From Chrysomallon squamiferum (Eukaryota > Mollusca > Gastropoda > Neomphalida > Peltospiridae), in NCBI GenBank assembly GCA_012295275.1, contig CM022678.1:2231686-2286685 (forward strand): a stretch of DNA of 55,000 nt, in the 5' to 3' direction. This document shows, in pieces, positions 35,176-46,975 of this stretch; the stretch's first letter is position 1, and each line of letters begins with the position of its first letter. The position numbers and the translations under genes are program-made. The notes under the pieces were generated by a model. That model was not told where the DNA came from. It saw nothing but the letters and a program-made list of their open reading frames with translations, and ran no database searches.

Positions 35176-35300
35176 GTGAGTTTGTATGTATGTCTGTCTG
35201 TCTGGTGAGTTTGTATGTGTGTCTCTCTGTCTGTCTGGTGAGTTTGTATGTCTCTATCTGTCTAGTGAGTTTGTGTGTGTGTGTCTTTGTCTGTGAGTCT
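35165..35300 (+). repeat. Tandem duplication of a splice donor
   Basis: CTGTCTGGTGAGTTTGTATG, the exon end plus donor, recurs about four times with small variations: at 35170, about 35197, about 35232 and about 35262 (CTAGTGAGTTTG). Several intact GTGAGT donors therefore lie downstream of the true one. Confidence 0.85.
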
Positions 35301-36394
35301 ATTTGTTATAATTTATAGACTAATATATAATTTAACTTTAATCATAAGAACAGTAATCCTACAATAATCTAAAAAATAATGATGGCAGAAACTTAAAACA
35401 AAATAAATTGACCATTTTGTTGCACACTTTACTTTATGAATTTTCTTTTTTGACTGATAAAAACTGATGCATTTTTTTTTTTTTTTTTGTCTACACTAAA
35501 CAAAACCTAAAAATACAAGCCTAAATGATTTCCTGTGCTTTAAAGTAGTTGTATTACAGGTTTGTTGTTAAATTGTTGATTTGTTAATACTAACGAGAAT
35601 TCAGAATATATTTTCTATAATTTCAGATGATTATTATGTTTTTCCATAAAATGTAGGTAAATTTAATACTTAGAAGTATTCAGAATATATTTTGTATAAT
35701 TAATGAAGATCTGAACATCCTTTCCATTATATATTAGTTCTAATAAATAAATAAATTAGAATGTTTTCCCTTATAGATAATTTCAAAATAAATTATTATC
35801 ATTTCATTTATAGACAGAGAAAATGCTCTGTTTCTGTTAAAACCAATTTATTTTTTATTTACAGATTGTCCAATGAGATGACTGGTGGGCGTGGTAACAG
35901 TAACAAGTAAAACAAAAACCTGTCAATCAAAATCTTTGACATGGGAGGTAGAAGGAAAAGCTCATCTGTTGACCCAGGTCAGTCCACTGCAGAGCTTGAA
36001 GTAGTGAGTAGTGATGTAGTAGGACAGAACACAGTGTGCAGTTAAGTGTGAAAACAGTGTCTACTGAAGTAGTATCAACTTTGTCAGTCTGTCTGTCTCT
36101 CTGACATTGGTCTCTTCATATTATTAAAAAATAAAATTACTTTCTCAGTATCAAAGCAATACTACTTCTACTAGTATTACTGCTGCTATTAATATAATAT
36201 GTTTATCAATTTGGTTTCAGTAATAATTTAATTTTAGTTTATTTTATCAAATCAGTTACATGTGTACTGTGTCAGTAGTTCGTTTGGTGTTTTACAAATT
36301 GTCTCCCTTTGTCCGTTTATTTATTATGATATTCGTTTATTGAATGGATAATCTGCCTTTAATTTTATTTTGCTTTACTTTTACTACAACTGTT

Positions 36395-36429
<35 letters not shown>

Positions 36430-36622
36430 TATTATTATTCCTTTCTTGTAGTAAGGATAATCTCTCTTTAATTATTTTATTTTTATTTACTAGTACTATT
36501 ATTACTATCATCATCATCATCATCATTATCATTTTTATTCCTTTGTTGATAATCTCCCTTTAATTATTTTACTATTATTACTACTACTACTATTATTATT
36601 ATTACTACTACTACTACTTCTG

Positions 36623-36657
<35 letters not shown>

Positions 36658-36704
36658 ATTACTACTACTACTACTACTACTACTACTACAGTTTCTATAT
36701 TTAG
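35301..36704 (+). other. Last intron of the FAM167-like gene
   Basis: Contains a short block (AGAGAAAATGCTCTGTTTCTGTTAAAACCAATTTAT, about 35815) that also occurs at 32535. Microsatellites are (CAT)n at 36396-36430 and (CTA)n/(CTG)n at about 36575-36690. The latter run into the TTTCTATATTTAG acceptor. A small ATG frame at 35941 (MGGRRKSSSVDPG) with a GTCAGT donor would not join the next exon in phase and is not called. Confidence 0.55.
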
Positions 36705-36947
36705 ATTGAACTTCGGCGACAAGACCAGTCACTCACCAGACAGCTTCTCGGCATTAGATGTGAGCTGTCACAACTCAGACTGAGTCGAAGCTGCGAGAGG
36801 CACCAGGACATGCTGGATGATGCGCAGTGGGAAATGGAGGAATTTCAGCAACTGTCAAGAGTGCTCGATATTCCGTGCTACAGCTGTCTGTCTCCAGATC
36901 CTCTTAAACATATCGGTGTAACAAAAATGAACATCAGCACAAGATGA
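36705..36947 (+). CDS. FAM167-like protein, last coding exon
   Basis: Terminal exon of 80 codons plus TGA (36945-36947). The sequence IELRRQDQSLTRQLLGIR, then a Leu/Arg-rich coiled-coil helix (ELSQLRLSRSCERHQDML), then DDAQWEMEEFQQL, then LKHIGVTKMNIS, is the conserved C-terminal domain of FAM167 proteins. In vertebrates FAM167A/B have the same QDQ-LARQL, ML-DA--ELEE and IGVTKMNI-SR elements. The family's function is poorly defined. This copy stops after STR and lacks the RRFSLC-type tail of vertebrate members. It is on the same strand as the STAND genes but unrelated to them. Confidence 0.86.
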   Translation: MELRRQDQSLTRQLLGIRCELSQLRLSRSCERHQDMLDDAQWEMEEFQQLSRVLDIPCYSCLSPDPLKHIGVTKMNISTR

Positions 36948-38221
36948 TTTTCAACTTGTTAGTTTTAAATATTTTATTTTAATATTTATTTGATTTTGCT
37001 TCATTCTATTTTATTTTATTTTATTTTTTATTTATTTTTTTTTTTTTTACCATTTATTTTATTATTATTATTTTTTATTTATTATTTTATTATTATTATT
37101 ATTATTATTATTATAATATATATTTTTGACGACATTGTTAAATAATTCAATGAACAAAAGGATCAATGAAAACGATGTTTGTTGTATGAAATGGAGGAAA
37201 ATATAAACTAATCAAAAAGTTACCTCGAAACAATGAAATGTTAACAAAATAATAATAAAATGTTCTAGATATGTTGACATTAATTCTAGATGTACATATT
37301 TATCTAAATTACATTTGATTTTCTAGTTTAGTTCATGCAAGAAACAAACATGGTTGCAAATTAAAACAACTTGAAAATGTGATCCTGTCTTTGTACACTG
37401 ATGTAGCTGTTAATACTCTAGTAGACTATTTCTGTTATTCTATTTCAGATACATCAACAACATATACGTAAAACATTTCAACAATGATATTGAATATTTA
37501 TTATTATATTACATATAAGAATGAAAACAGAATAAATGTAATAAAGTTCAATAAAAATATTAATTTACATATAATAATGAATACAACACAAATGCAATAC
37601 TGTTGAATGTTTATTTAATGGTTTACATACAGTGATGAATGCTATTGATGGTTATTTAAACTGTTTTGACAAACTAAATATTTATGCCTTTGTTTTGTAA
37701 ATCAAATAAAAAAATATTTTATTTTTGTTTTTATTCGTCATTTTTGTTGTATATATATTTTTAATTAATTGTGTGACCCATCCATATTTGTTAATGTGTA
37801 TGTATGAGCATGTATGTGCTTTGTAATTATGTCATGTGTTTTGAATATGTCTATGGATTTGGATAAGATCATTTTTTTTAAAAATATATCCGTACATGTT
37901 GATTGTGTTTGTTTTGTCTTCATTTAATTTTTATGTTTTATTTCTCTTCATTGTCTGTGATTTTTTTACACATTTAAATTGCACATTAGGGTGGTTTTAT
38001 TCCGTTACAAACATCTGTTATAATTATTATTATTATTTTTTTTTTTTGACTTTTCTTTACATCAGTACACTTTCCACCAATCTTACCGAATTTAAATTTT
38101 ATAAATTTATTTAAATACATCACTTGTTTAATCACGTATTATCGTTAAATGATTAGTATTCATTTACAACAATACAGGCATTTTCAATAATACGCATACA
38201 AACATTCTCACTTTTTGTAAA
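36948..38221. other. FAM167 3' UTR and spacer
   Basis: T-rich and (TTA)n sequence to about 37115, then AT-rich sequence with several AATAAA candidates (for example near 37,248 and 37,530). The true poly(A) site cannot be chosen. The frame at 37896-38114 is low-complexity. No gene was seen. Confidence 0.5.
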
Positions 38222-38880
38222 TGCAGTGACTGTTGACTGTTTATTTAAAATTTAACAGTCAAACTTTTCAGTGGCGATCCCGCAACTCGGCTTTCGTTTC
38301 AGTTTTCATTTAAAAGTAATTATGAACTAATAAAATTACAGTATTTCTGTTTTACCTAATTAATTTTTTGCATTGTTGTATTTGTTCGTAACTGTTAATG
38401 CCCGCATTGATAACAGGTTAACAGGTTAACATTAAATATCCAAACAAGCGGTATATTTTAAGTAGGTATGCAGGAAGTAGGCCTGACTCTGTGACCTGTA
38501 TTGCGTATCAGTGGCTGCCTTTTTGTTGTATTGACTGGTCGTTGTTTTAGAAAGATGGTATCAATAACGGTTCAGTCATCTCATAAAGCAGGCGATGGAG
38601 GCCGAAATAATTTTGTAAATGTTTGAGAATGAAATCTTTATTATTAAAAGTTAATGTTTTCGCTCTAGTTAACTTTTCAAGTAAACTAGTTTGAACCTCG
38701 ATTTCTGGTCCAAGCCGCAGCCCAGTTTATATTTTACGTGACCCACGTGATTTTTTATCTCGATAAACATTAAAATTTACTTTGATTCCTTTCAATAATT
38801 CCATTTTTCACTGAATAAAACAATTATTAAAAAGTAAAGATGATCATAAATTGTTGTAATCACTGTAGCATGGACGAACA
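38222..38880 (+). repeat. Displaced copy of STAND intron-1 sequence
   Basis: Collinear with 14738-15070 plus 16163-16490, with an internal deletion. The promoter/5' exon block that precedes it in locus 1 is absent here, so it is a partial relic of a STAND locus lying just after the FAM167-like gene. Confidence 0.82.
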
Positions 38881-39077
38881 GGAACGATAACTCGTAACGG
38901 CACAAATCACGTCGCCGGAAAAAAATGCCTTCAGAATTTAATGGATGCAAACTACACCTGAATGTTCTTCTGTTGGGTTCTGACACGGAGAATATTGCCA
39001 ATCAGAACAGTTAATATATTAATCTTTTCACGAATTATAATTTTAGTTTATTATGCACGCGTTTGCATTTGTTTTAA

Positions 39078-39274
39078 TTTATTTTATTTTACTTTATTGT
39101 TCAAGTTTTACTTTTTAATGTTGGTTATGCCCTGTTTACATTTTCCCCTGTAATCTCAGTAGGAGTCACACGACAAACAGACATATTTTAATCTAGTCTA
39201 TCTACATCTAAGTGCACTTCATTCTAGATCACCCGTTTATTTCTATATACAAATTAGAACACACACACACACAC

Positions 39275-39326
<52 letters not shown>
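39078..39326 (+). repeat. Left arm of a 13-kb-spaced inverted repeat
   Basis: About 180 bp ending in GATCACCCGTTTATTTCTAT-ACAAATTAGAAC, followed by (CA)n to 39326. It is the near-identical reverse complement of 52553-52833, including the microsatellite. No protein is encoded. The (AAC)n/(AAT)n at 39345-39400 that follow are not part of the match. Confidence 0.9.
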
Positions 39327-39328
<2 letters not shown>

Positions 39329-39362
39329 CAATGTGGGAGGGGGAAACAACAACAACAACAAC

Positions 39363-39395
<33 letters not shown>

Positions 39396-39689
39396 CATAA
39401 TAATTATAATAATAATCATAGTTCTTTCTTCGCACAACATTTGTTTTCTAAATTTAAAAAAAAATAATCTTTTTTTGTACTATGCAGCACATAAACCACG
39501 AACTCTCAAACACAGAGAGAATGATAATTAGAACAGACATGACGTAACTTTGCACAACGGAATTATTTATATTTCCTTCTGCTGTTCACAATTAATAAAA
39601 AGGAATTTTGTTAATTTCTTCATCAAGGCTAATGAATATTTTCTCCACGATTACTTTGGCTACGCCTGTGATAGCTGTTGAGTACATAT

Positions 39690-40172
39690 TGTGCCCGTTT
39701 TAATGTACCTCTGACTTAGCGAGTGTTTAACATATTTTCCTTATGTCATAATATTCCTACTGAAACGGGAAGATGGAAAAATATACCATTCGAAAATAGA
39801 ATATGTCCATTGTGTAATAACTATGACATCGTAGAAGAGTTTTATTATATATTTACACGTATGTTTATCAAGAATCAAAAGAAACGTTACCTACCATTTT
39901 TCTGTCAATCTAAATTAAGCACTCATAAGTTTTATAAAAAATTTAATTCTAAACAAGCTGGTGTCCTTACAAAACTTTCTACTCTCAGTAATCTAATCCT
40001 GAATTTTTTCAAATCCTCTGGCTGAAATATTGATATATTGTTTATATTTTATTATTCTGTACATTATTGTAAATCTACCGTCTTGTCATCCTTGTTATAA
40101 TTATTATTATATTAAATTTTGTATGAAATCCTCAGACTGCGGCCTGAGTGTAAATAAAGTTCAGTTCAGTTG
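39690..40172 (+). mobile_element. Non-LTR retrotransposon 3' end
   Basis: The frame 39723-40025 gives IPTETGRWKNIPFENRICPL followed by CNNYDIVEEFYYIF, the C-terminal zinc-knuckle region of mollusc LINE ORF2. The frame ends at 40025. The following UTR ends in AAATAAAGTTCAGTTCAGTT, a simple-repeat LINE tail. The copy is 5'-truncated, and the catalytic domain is absent. Confidence 0.8.
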
Positions 40173-40892
40173 GTAATTAAAGTGTGTTACTGTAAGTGTA
40201 GAATGTAACAGATGTGATGGATGTGTTGTTACACAGATGCTTATATTCTTCTTCTTTTTCTTCTTCTTCTTCTTATTATTATTCAGTTCTTCGGAACACA
40301 AGAGTGATTTTTACGATATCATTTTTAGCAATGACAATTTAAGAAAAATAAGTAAATAAATAAACAACTACATTCACATGTCAACACAAAAAACAACAAC
40401 ATTAAAACCATTTATTATTGAAACTAGCCAAATTTCATTTTCTATAAGAAAAATAATAAACACTTGCAAAACAATATTTTTGTTTTCCTCTTTCGTGTTT
40501 ACGTCACAATATATGACAATTATAGACAACACATAATAAAATATTTAAAAAAAAAGAAGACACTCCATATCAAACACTTTTAAAATAATAATAATAATTA
40601 CAAAAACAAAGAAAAATAAAAGACAAAACATGAACAAAGTCAACTAATGAATATAACTGTAATAAGGAATATCAATTTTAGACATTTTAAATTACAGCTC
40701 AGTATTAAATTATAATTATACCATATCAGTATATTGAAATTAACCTGTTACTTTATTACATCAGCATCAATATTTGAGGAAATAAATTAATTTCAATTTT
40801 GTATTTTCAAAAAATCAGTTACTTCGAGACATTTAATTCCTTCATCGATTATTATTATTAATATTATATACAAAGATATAATTCGATTTGAT

Positions 40893-40943
<51 letters not shown>

Positions 40944-40975
40944 AACAACAACCATAATAATAAAGTGTCGTTTGA
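40173..40975. other. Spacer with microsatellites
   Basis: (TTC)n lies at 40250-40275 and (AAC)n at about 40890-40940. No gene was recognised. Confidence 0.5.
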
Positions 40976-41185
40976 CAATAAAGTTTGAAATCTGACCTAC
41001 TTTTTCAGAGAGAAAATTAGGTAGTATTAGTAATATTATCTTCAGTACTCGTACAACGTCAATTTTTTGTTCTCTTCTCTAACAATGAGTGCAACTACAC
41101 AGGTTTCAAATTATCCTTGTTTACAACTCAACCGTGAACATGGTTAACCTGCGGTCTGTCTAAGTATCTATACATGAACTAAGCA
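40976..41185 (+). repeat. 200-bp dispersed repeat, copy 1
   Basis: The block begins TTTGAAATCTGACCTACT and ends CTAAGTATCTATACATG. A second direct copy lies at 42083-42275 and an inverted copy at 44170-44382. Each is flanked on the AAATCTGACC side by a triplet microsatellite, (AAC)n or (AAT)n. Confidence 0.87.
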
Positions 41186-42002
41186 CAATAAAAAAAAAAT
41201 AGAAATAAATAAGTTTTGTATTTCTACCTACAGGATGAATAACAGTTACAGGGCTAATATGCAGATCTCTCGTCGTTTAGACAATGTACGTCTAAGTACA
41301 GTTCGTCCTGTAACCACGTTAGTTGATTTTATTGGTTTTAATAAACGTTTTACATTCTGTACATAATAATACGACCTCTGACTATGAACACTGACGACTG
41401 ACAAAAAGACTGGACAGCTGTGCTTAACTCACTCGGTGATCTTTCAATACTGTCTGTCATGTGACACCACGTGCACAGGCGACATTGCGTGATTTCTCTT
41501 CTAGCTGATGTCAGATGATTCGCTTCAAATTTCAATAAAGAATTTTTATGACCCACACAGTTTGTTGTTATCGTTGAGGTCACAGTTCAGGTCAACCATT
41601 TATTTGAGTACAGGTAGATCGTTACGACTTTTACAATGTTTTTGAAACTGGTTTGCATGCAGGGTAAGAAAGAGAGAAGCTAGGTATTCTGCAGCTACGA
41701 CAATTTTAGCTTTAATTTATCCATATAAAACACGACAGTGCAAATATGCAGAAAATAAACTCTGATAAATTTTATTTTAAAACCGTTCTTATTAACATTC
41801 AATTCATTATATTTTTCACTTCTTCCTTCTCATTCTTTTCTCAAATTACAATAATCTATAAATATCTGTAAGTCAACGGCAAATATCTCATTTAGAAAAT
41901 GAAACCGTCCACCAAAACAAAGTAAAAAAATTAATCAATAAACAGTTAACAACTAGCAGAATATTTACACTCAGTAAAAACGTAATAATGATGATGATGA
42001 TG

Positions 42003-42073
<71 letters not shown>

Positions 42074-42082
42074 TCTAGTTTA
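41186..42082. other. Spacer, no gene seen
   Basis: A 77-codon reverse frame at 41350-41583 lies in a less AT-rich patch but has no recognised domain or splice context. (AAT)n lies at 42000-42070. Confidence 0.45.
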
Positions 42083-42275
42083 AACTTTGAAATCTGACCT
42101 ACTGTTTGATAGACAAAACTAGGCAGTATCAGTGTTATTATCTTCAATACCCGAGTAACGACATTTTCAAAGTACGAACAATGACAGTACCTGCAAAGGT
42201 TTCAAATTCTCCTTGTTAACAACTCAACCATGAACACGATTAACATGCGATCTAAGTAACTGTAGAGCTATAAAT
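42083..42275 (+). repeat. 200-bp dispersed repeat, copy 2
   Basis: Direct copy of 40976-41185 (TTTGAAATCTGACCTACTGT, then TCTTCAATACCCGAGTAACG, then GGTTTCAAATTCTCCTTG). It lies about 230 bp upstream of promoter block 2. Confidence 0.87.
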
Positions 42276-42323
42276 ACAGTAAAGAAACACACAAAACACA
42301 ACACAATAACAGCAACGACAATG

Positions 42324-42354
<31 letters not shown>

Positions 42355-42507
42355 AATAAATAAATCAATCAATAAATAGAAATAAAGTAAATAAATAAAT
42401 AAATAATAAATAAATAAAGAAATGTGAAATGTAGAGTTGGATGAAAACTTATAAAATAAAACTGTAAGTTAGTGTATTTTACGAATGCAGACTAAACGCA
42501 GAGTAAC

Positions 42508-42656
42508 ACATTACGTGCAAAGCTGTGACGTGTCGTTTTACAAAAATATCACCTGACGTGTCCAAGCAGGAGATTCACAGAGCAAGCAGACGGCACAGAA
42601 TTTGTGTCAGTTTGTTAGTTGAAAAGATTCGGGTTTTACTTCGATTTGTATTAAAG
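42508..42656 (+). promoter_or_regulatory. Promoter and 5' untranslated exon, STAND locus 2
   Basis: Matches block 1 along its length: GTGACGTGTCGTTTTAC, AAATATCACCTGACGTGTCC, GATTCACAGAGCAAGCAGAC, GTGTCAGTTTGTTA and donor AAAG|GTAGGC at 42657. The E-box palindrome is changed from TCACGTGA to TCACCTGA. An (AAAT)n array lies just upstream, as in the other copies. It is followed by the same TAGTGACTGTTGATTG intron start. Since the downstream locus lacks an NTPase exon, its output is uncertain. Confidence 0.55.
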
Positions 42657-42689
42657 GTAGGCAAACTTAAAGTGTACTGTTTTTACTAG

Positions 42690-43140
42690 TGACTGTTGAT
42701 TGTTTATGTAAAACATTTAAATTTAAACTGTTCTATGGTGATCTCGAACTGAGACATCTGCAACTCGGCTTTCGTTTCAGTTTTCATTTAAAAATAACTG
42801 TGAACTTATAAAATTACAACATTCCTATTATTGTTATTTATTTATTTTCTTTTAAATTTATTTATTTATCAAACAATAAACAGACAAACAAAAAGGGGAA
42901 TATAGTTCGGTATATTTAATTTTGCGCTGTATTAAATGGTCGAAGGTTTAGAAACGGATAAAGATGTCACCAGTAATGGTTTAATTATATCGAAAGAGGA
43001 ATATAAAATATCTACGGAATAACTGGTTGTTTAACAGTACAAAATTGAAATCAGTTGGTTTTGTCAAGTATTGATGTAAATCAGTCTATTTAAGAAGTTT
43101 CAAAAAGTGTGGACACTGATTAAAAATATTTTCAAAAGAG
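42690..43140 (+). repeat. Intron-1 segment of locus 2, part duplicated at 44635
   Basis: 42690-42830 matches 14738-14900 (TGACTGTTGATTGTTTAT, then ACTCGGCTTTCGTTTCAG). 42995-43140 (ACGGAATAACTGGTTGTTTA, then TATTGATG-AA-TCAGTCTATTT) recurs at about 44635-44820. It is AT-rich with no coding content. The frame at 43146-43490 (minus) that follows is translated microsatellite. Confidence 0.72.
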
Positions 43141-43401
43141 AACTTTCAGTCAGCTTTATTAAGAGAGGTTAATTTTAAAAGTATTGATTTGGTATAATTA
43201 TAATTTGATACTGAACTGTAACGTAAAAGGGTTAAGGACATCCTTTTCCCAATATTAATATAATCAATAGTAAATAAATAAATAAAAATATAAAAAAAAA
43301 TAAAAATAAAAAAAAATAAAAATAAAAATATAAAACAAAGAAAACATAAAGTTATGATAATTATTTTTTTATTTTTTTTTCTAATAATAAAAAAAGAAGA
43401 A

Positions 43402-43446
<45 letters not shown>

Positions 43447-44169
43447 GTATGTATTTTTAATTCATGAATTTGACTTTTTGTTTGTTGCAAGGCTAGTTCA
43501 GTGTTAAATAGTAATTATTGTTTTTACGTTGTAAAGTTTTCAGTCTGCATTTTGAACATCGGCCACACGTGTTTCATCAAATTTAAAATAAATAAATACA
43601 AGAACAACAACTGTAATACACTGATAAAAGCAAATAGTGATTTTGTGTCGAGAATATGTATCTATTATTATTATTATCATCATCATCATCATCACAGAGA
43701 TTAGTATTATATGGGAATCGCTTTTGTGTAACGGGTTGTGTGTGTGTGTGTGTGTGTGTATGTGTGTTCTTTTATAACTGTTCAGTATGGTACATATTCT
43801 TAAAATAATTTTTTTACTAGGCTTTTGAACGATTCGTGTTAGTTTAATGTTAAATTTCTTGTTTTCATTAAATGAAATTTTTTATTTAATTACATTATTG
43901 CGGTGAATTGAAAAATTAAAACAAAGATAAATATTACGATATCAGCTGAGTTGGTAAATGTTTGAGAATGAAAAGTTTATTATTCAAATACAGTTTTGTC
44001 TGTCGTTATATTTTAAAATAAACAAGCTCACTGGTGAAGGTCACTGTTACTTTAAGGTAAGATTATTTTCACAACATCTAGATACGTTCCACTTTAAAAT
44101 AATTAACACGAGTTGTCGTCGTCGTTGTTGTTGTTGTTCTTCTTCTTCTTCTTGTTCTTGTTCTTATTA
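43141..44169. other. Spacer with microsatellites
   Basis: Contains (AAAT)-like sequence at 43270-43335, (AAT)n at 43401-43444, (CAT)n at 43677-43695 and (TG)n at 43736-43760. GGTAAATGTTTGAGAATGAAAAGTTTATTATT at about 43950 is another relic of the locus 1 block at 16225. No gene was seen. Confidence 0.5.
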
Positions 44170-44382
44170 TTATTGTTGTTGTTTTACTCTATGCAGGACA
44201 TGTATAGATACTTAGATCGCACGTTACTCGTGTTCACGGTTGAGTTGTTAACAAGGAGAATTGGAAACCTGTGTAGTTACTCTCATTGTTAAAGAATAGA
44301 AAAATGTTACATGGGTATTGAAGATAATATCGCAAACACTGTCTGTCAAACTGTAGGTCAGATTTCAAAGTTTAATGTCAAA
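44170..44382 (-). repeat. 200-bp dispersed repeat, copy 3 (inverted)
   Basis: Reverse complement of 40976-41185, from CATGTATAGATACTTAGA to GTAGGTCAGATTTCAAAG. It is bounded by (GTT)n/(TTA)n triplet repeats that mirror the (AAC)n next to copy 1. With copy 2 it forms an inverted pair enclosing promoter block 2. Confidence 0.87.
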
Positions 44383-45179
44383 CTACACTTCATAATTATT
44401 GTTGTTGTTCTTGTTGTTATTGATATTATTATTACTACTACTACTACTACTATTATAATTACTATTACTATTTGTATACATAATAATAACAACAACAACA
44501 ACGATAATAATAATAATAGTAACAGTAATAATAAAAAGAAGAAGAAAGAAAAAAGTGTCTAAGTATAAACAATGTTAATGAACGGACATTTTGTAAAATT
44601 AATAATGTACACTTTGTTGAGTTATCTTATAAAATAGTCGATGGAGGAATGAAATGTGTACGGAATAACTGATTGTTTAAAAATACCAAACTGAAATTAA
44701 ATGGTTTCGTCCAATATTGATGGCGATGTAATTCAGTCTATTTTGGACGTTGGAAAAAAAATTGTAGGAAAGTTATGATAAGCTATTAGTTAAAACTATT
44801 TTCAAGGTTTTGTCATCGTTAGTAAAGCATCAGGTTAATTTCTATACTGGGACAATAACAGTCTAATATAGAGTTGTAATTTAAAGTTTATTATTAATAT
44901 TCAGTTTTTTCTGTCATTATATTTTAAAATAAAGTCACTGTTATTTATTTTTTTCACGTAGACACTAACTAGGAAAGAACAGACTTTATTGTTAAACAAG
45001 TGTGTATTATTTTTATTATTAATTAGCAACACTGTAATTAGCAACACTTTAATTAGCAACACATACACAAAGATATAAACAATTTTGTTAGATATAGATA
45101 TGTGTGTGTGTTTGTGTGTGTGTGGTTATACATACACACAGATATTATTAAGGTTATGCTGTTAACGATGATATAATAC
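44383..45179. other. Spacer, no gene seen
   Basis: Triplet microsatellites (44400-44535), the 44635-44820 duplicate described above, and a three-fold short repeat AATTAGCAACAC (about 45025-45062). No gene was recognised. Confidence 0.5.
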
Positions 45180-45842
45180 TAAATATAAAATAACTGACAA
45201 TCAGTGTCTAGCTTTAATAATTATCTTAATTACTGAAACTAAATAATTAAATAAAATAAGATTAGAACAACAAAAACAGTTTGAAAAAAATTAAGTGTGT
45301 TTTTTTTTGTTTTCTAGAATATTCATGAGGAACGATTACCCATATTTTCAGATTTACTGGTTTTTCTATATTTAGAAACGTTTTTACACAACTGAAGTAA
45401 TATCATCTGTCAAAGAAGTTTTTGATTTTAAAGCAGTCGATTTTGAGGCGAAGGGAGATATTACAATTCATTATTATTGTTTTTTATGTTTGCGATTTCT
45501 TGTTCCACTTTATTATAATTTAAAAGACATAAACACGTGTTGGCAGAAAGTTTATTTGGTAGTAGATCTGTATTTATTTATTTATAATAATTTTTGCAGG
45601 TTTGTTTTTAATAATAACAAAGATACTCTGAAAAAAATATGTATAAAAAGACATTTTATTTTTAGAATAATAAAACTATAAAAAAAATTTCAATATCGAA
45701 TTTGATTTTCTGTTTCTAGTGTCAGTTTGAAGAAAGTCGAAATATAAATATTATAATTCAGAAGTGTAAATCACTTAGACATTTTATTTTATGGAATATT
45801 TGTGATTCTTCGAAGCGATATTACATAAAATAAAATGTTCTC
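45180..45842 (+). repeat. 660-bp segment duplicated at 53154-53816
   Basis: Collinear match with few gaps. Landmarks are AAATATAAAATAACTGACA, AATTTAAAAGA-AT-AAC-CGTGTTG, ATTTTTGCAG, AATAACAAAGA-ACTC-GAAAAAAA and CATAAAATAAAATGTTCT. The frame at 45490-45681 within it is not conserved in the other copy, so it is not coding. Confidence 0.82.
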
Positions 45843-46264
45843 CGACTTGTGTATTTAATGTTGAAAAAATCATCTTTTAATTACATAAAGAAATTATTTG
45901 TAAGAAAAATAACATTATGTAAAGGTATTAATGGTTGAATACTTCAATATTTACATATCTTTATAAAGCTGCCAACAACGTCGGAGACGAAATTGGGACT
46001 CATACCTGGCCAAGACAGAATTGTGAAAGTGTTGTTTTAGAGGTGGGCAATGACAGTGAATGAATAAATTTTGTGGACATCACTTCTGTATGCATTCCTT
46101 TTGTCTGCCATATTTGTGCTTCTGACGTTCTCCTTCTTGTCATATTTACTGTGAATGACTCAGCTGTTGAATACAGTGGAGGTAAATATTCATATCTGAT
46201 GCGCGAACATTCTATAGTTTGGAAAAAACAAACATGGGTGCATATTGGTAAGTTTTCATTGATA
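45843..46264. other. 5' region of locus 2 exon array
   Basis: 45880-45985 resembles 17420-17555 of locus 1, and GGCCAAGACAGAATTGT (46002) matches 18395. The 78-codon frame at 46073-46309 has no counterpart in locus 1 and no recognised domain. Confidence 0.45.
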
Positions 46265-46850
46265 ATTTTTGGTATTAATATTGAGAAAACTGAGTATAAA
46301 ACTTACTAAAACTATTCTGTATATTTTTCTTATTTATATAATACAATTTAGTGGTAGTGTTGAGAAAACTAAAAATATGCTTACTAAAACTATTCTGATA
46401 TCATCTATACATTTGTATTGTTTATATTATAATTTAGTGTTAGTACTGAGAAAATCAAGAATATGTCTTACTGAAACTATTCTGTATATTTTCCTTATTT
46501 ATATATTACAATTTAGTGGTTGTTTTGAGAAAACTAAAAATATGCTTACTGAAACTATTCTGATTTTATCTATCATTAGCATTGTTTATATTACAATTTA
46601 GTGTTAGTATTGTCAAAACTAAGAATATATCTTTCTGAAACTATTCTATACATTTTCATTGTTTATTTAACTTAATTTAATATTAGTGTTAATAAATATG
46701 TAAATATAAATTGTTGAAACAATTTTTACATTGGTTGTTCTACTTAATTTAGTAACATTATTCTTATGATATGTACATTTACATTGTTTATATAGAATAG
46801 GAATATAACTTATTAAAACCGTTTTGATAATTACTAGGTTTATGTAATTT
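46265..46850 (+). repeat. AT-rich minisatellite in STAND locus 2
   Basis: About five imperfect copies of a unit of roughly 95-110 bp (TTGAGAAAACTAA-AATATG, then CTTACTRAAACTATTCTG, then TTGTTTATATTACAATTTAGTG). It occupies the same place relative to the exon array as 18690-19260 does in locus 1. The frame 46269-46601 is this repeat translated. Confidence 0.75.
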
Positions 46851-46914
46851 AATAGTGCAGTTCAGAAAACATACTCTATATGCTTTGTGATAATGATTAC
46901 ATTTTTGCAGGTCG

Positions 46915-46975
46915 ACCATTAGAGATTTAACGAGAGTTGTTTTAGAATTTTTTTTTAACAAGAGAGATGATTCTT
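46915..46975 (+). pseudogene. Relic of first coding exon in locus 2
   Basis: Position and donor context (A|GTATGA...AA-TT-TTTATATCTTTA) match the locus 1 exon at 19497-19567, after a TTTTTGCAG acceptor. The MDDMTEN-like start is gone, and the only ATG (46,961) leads out of phase with the next exon, reaching a stop at once. Locus 2 thus has no evident start. Confidence 0.5.

Noticed and set aside
35941-35982. Small exon MGGRRKSSSVDPG as an alternative first exon of the FAM167-like gene
   Set aside because: Its donor leaves one base over, while the exon at 36705 needs phase 0.
45490-45681. A 63-codon frame in the duplicated 660-bp segment
   Set aside because: The duplicate at 53154-53816 does not keep the frame, so there is no sign of coding constraint.
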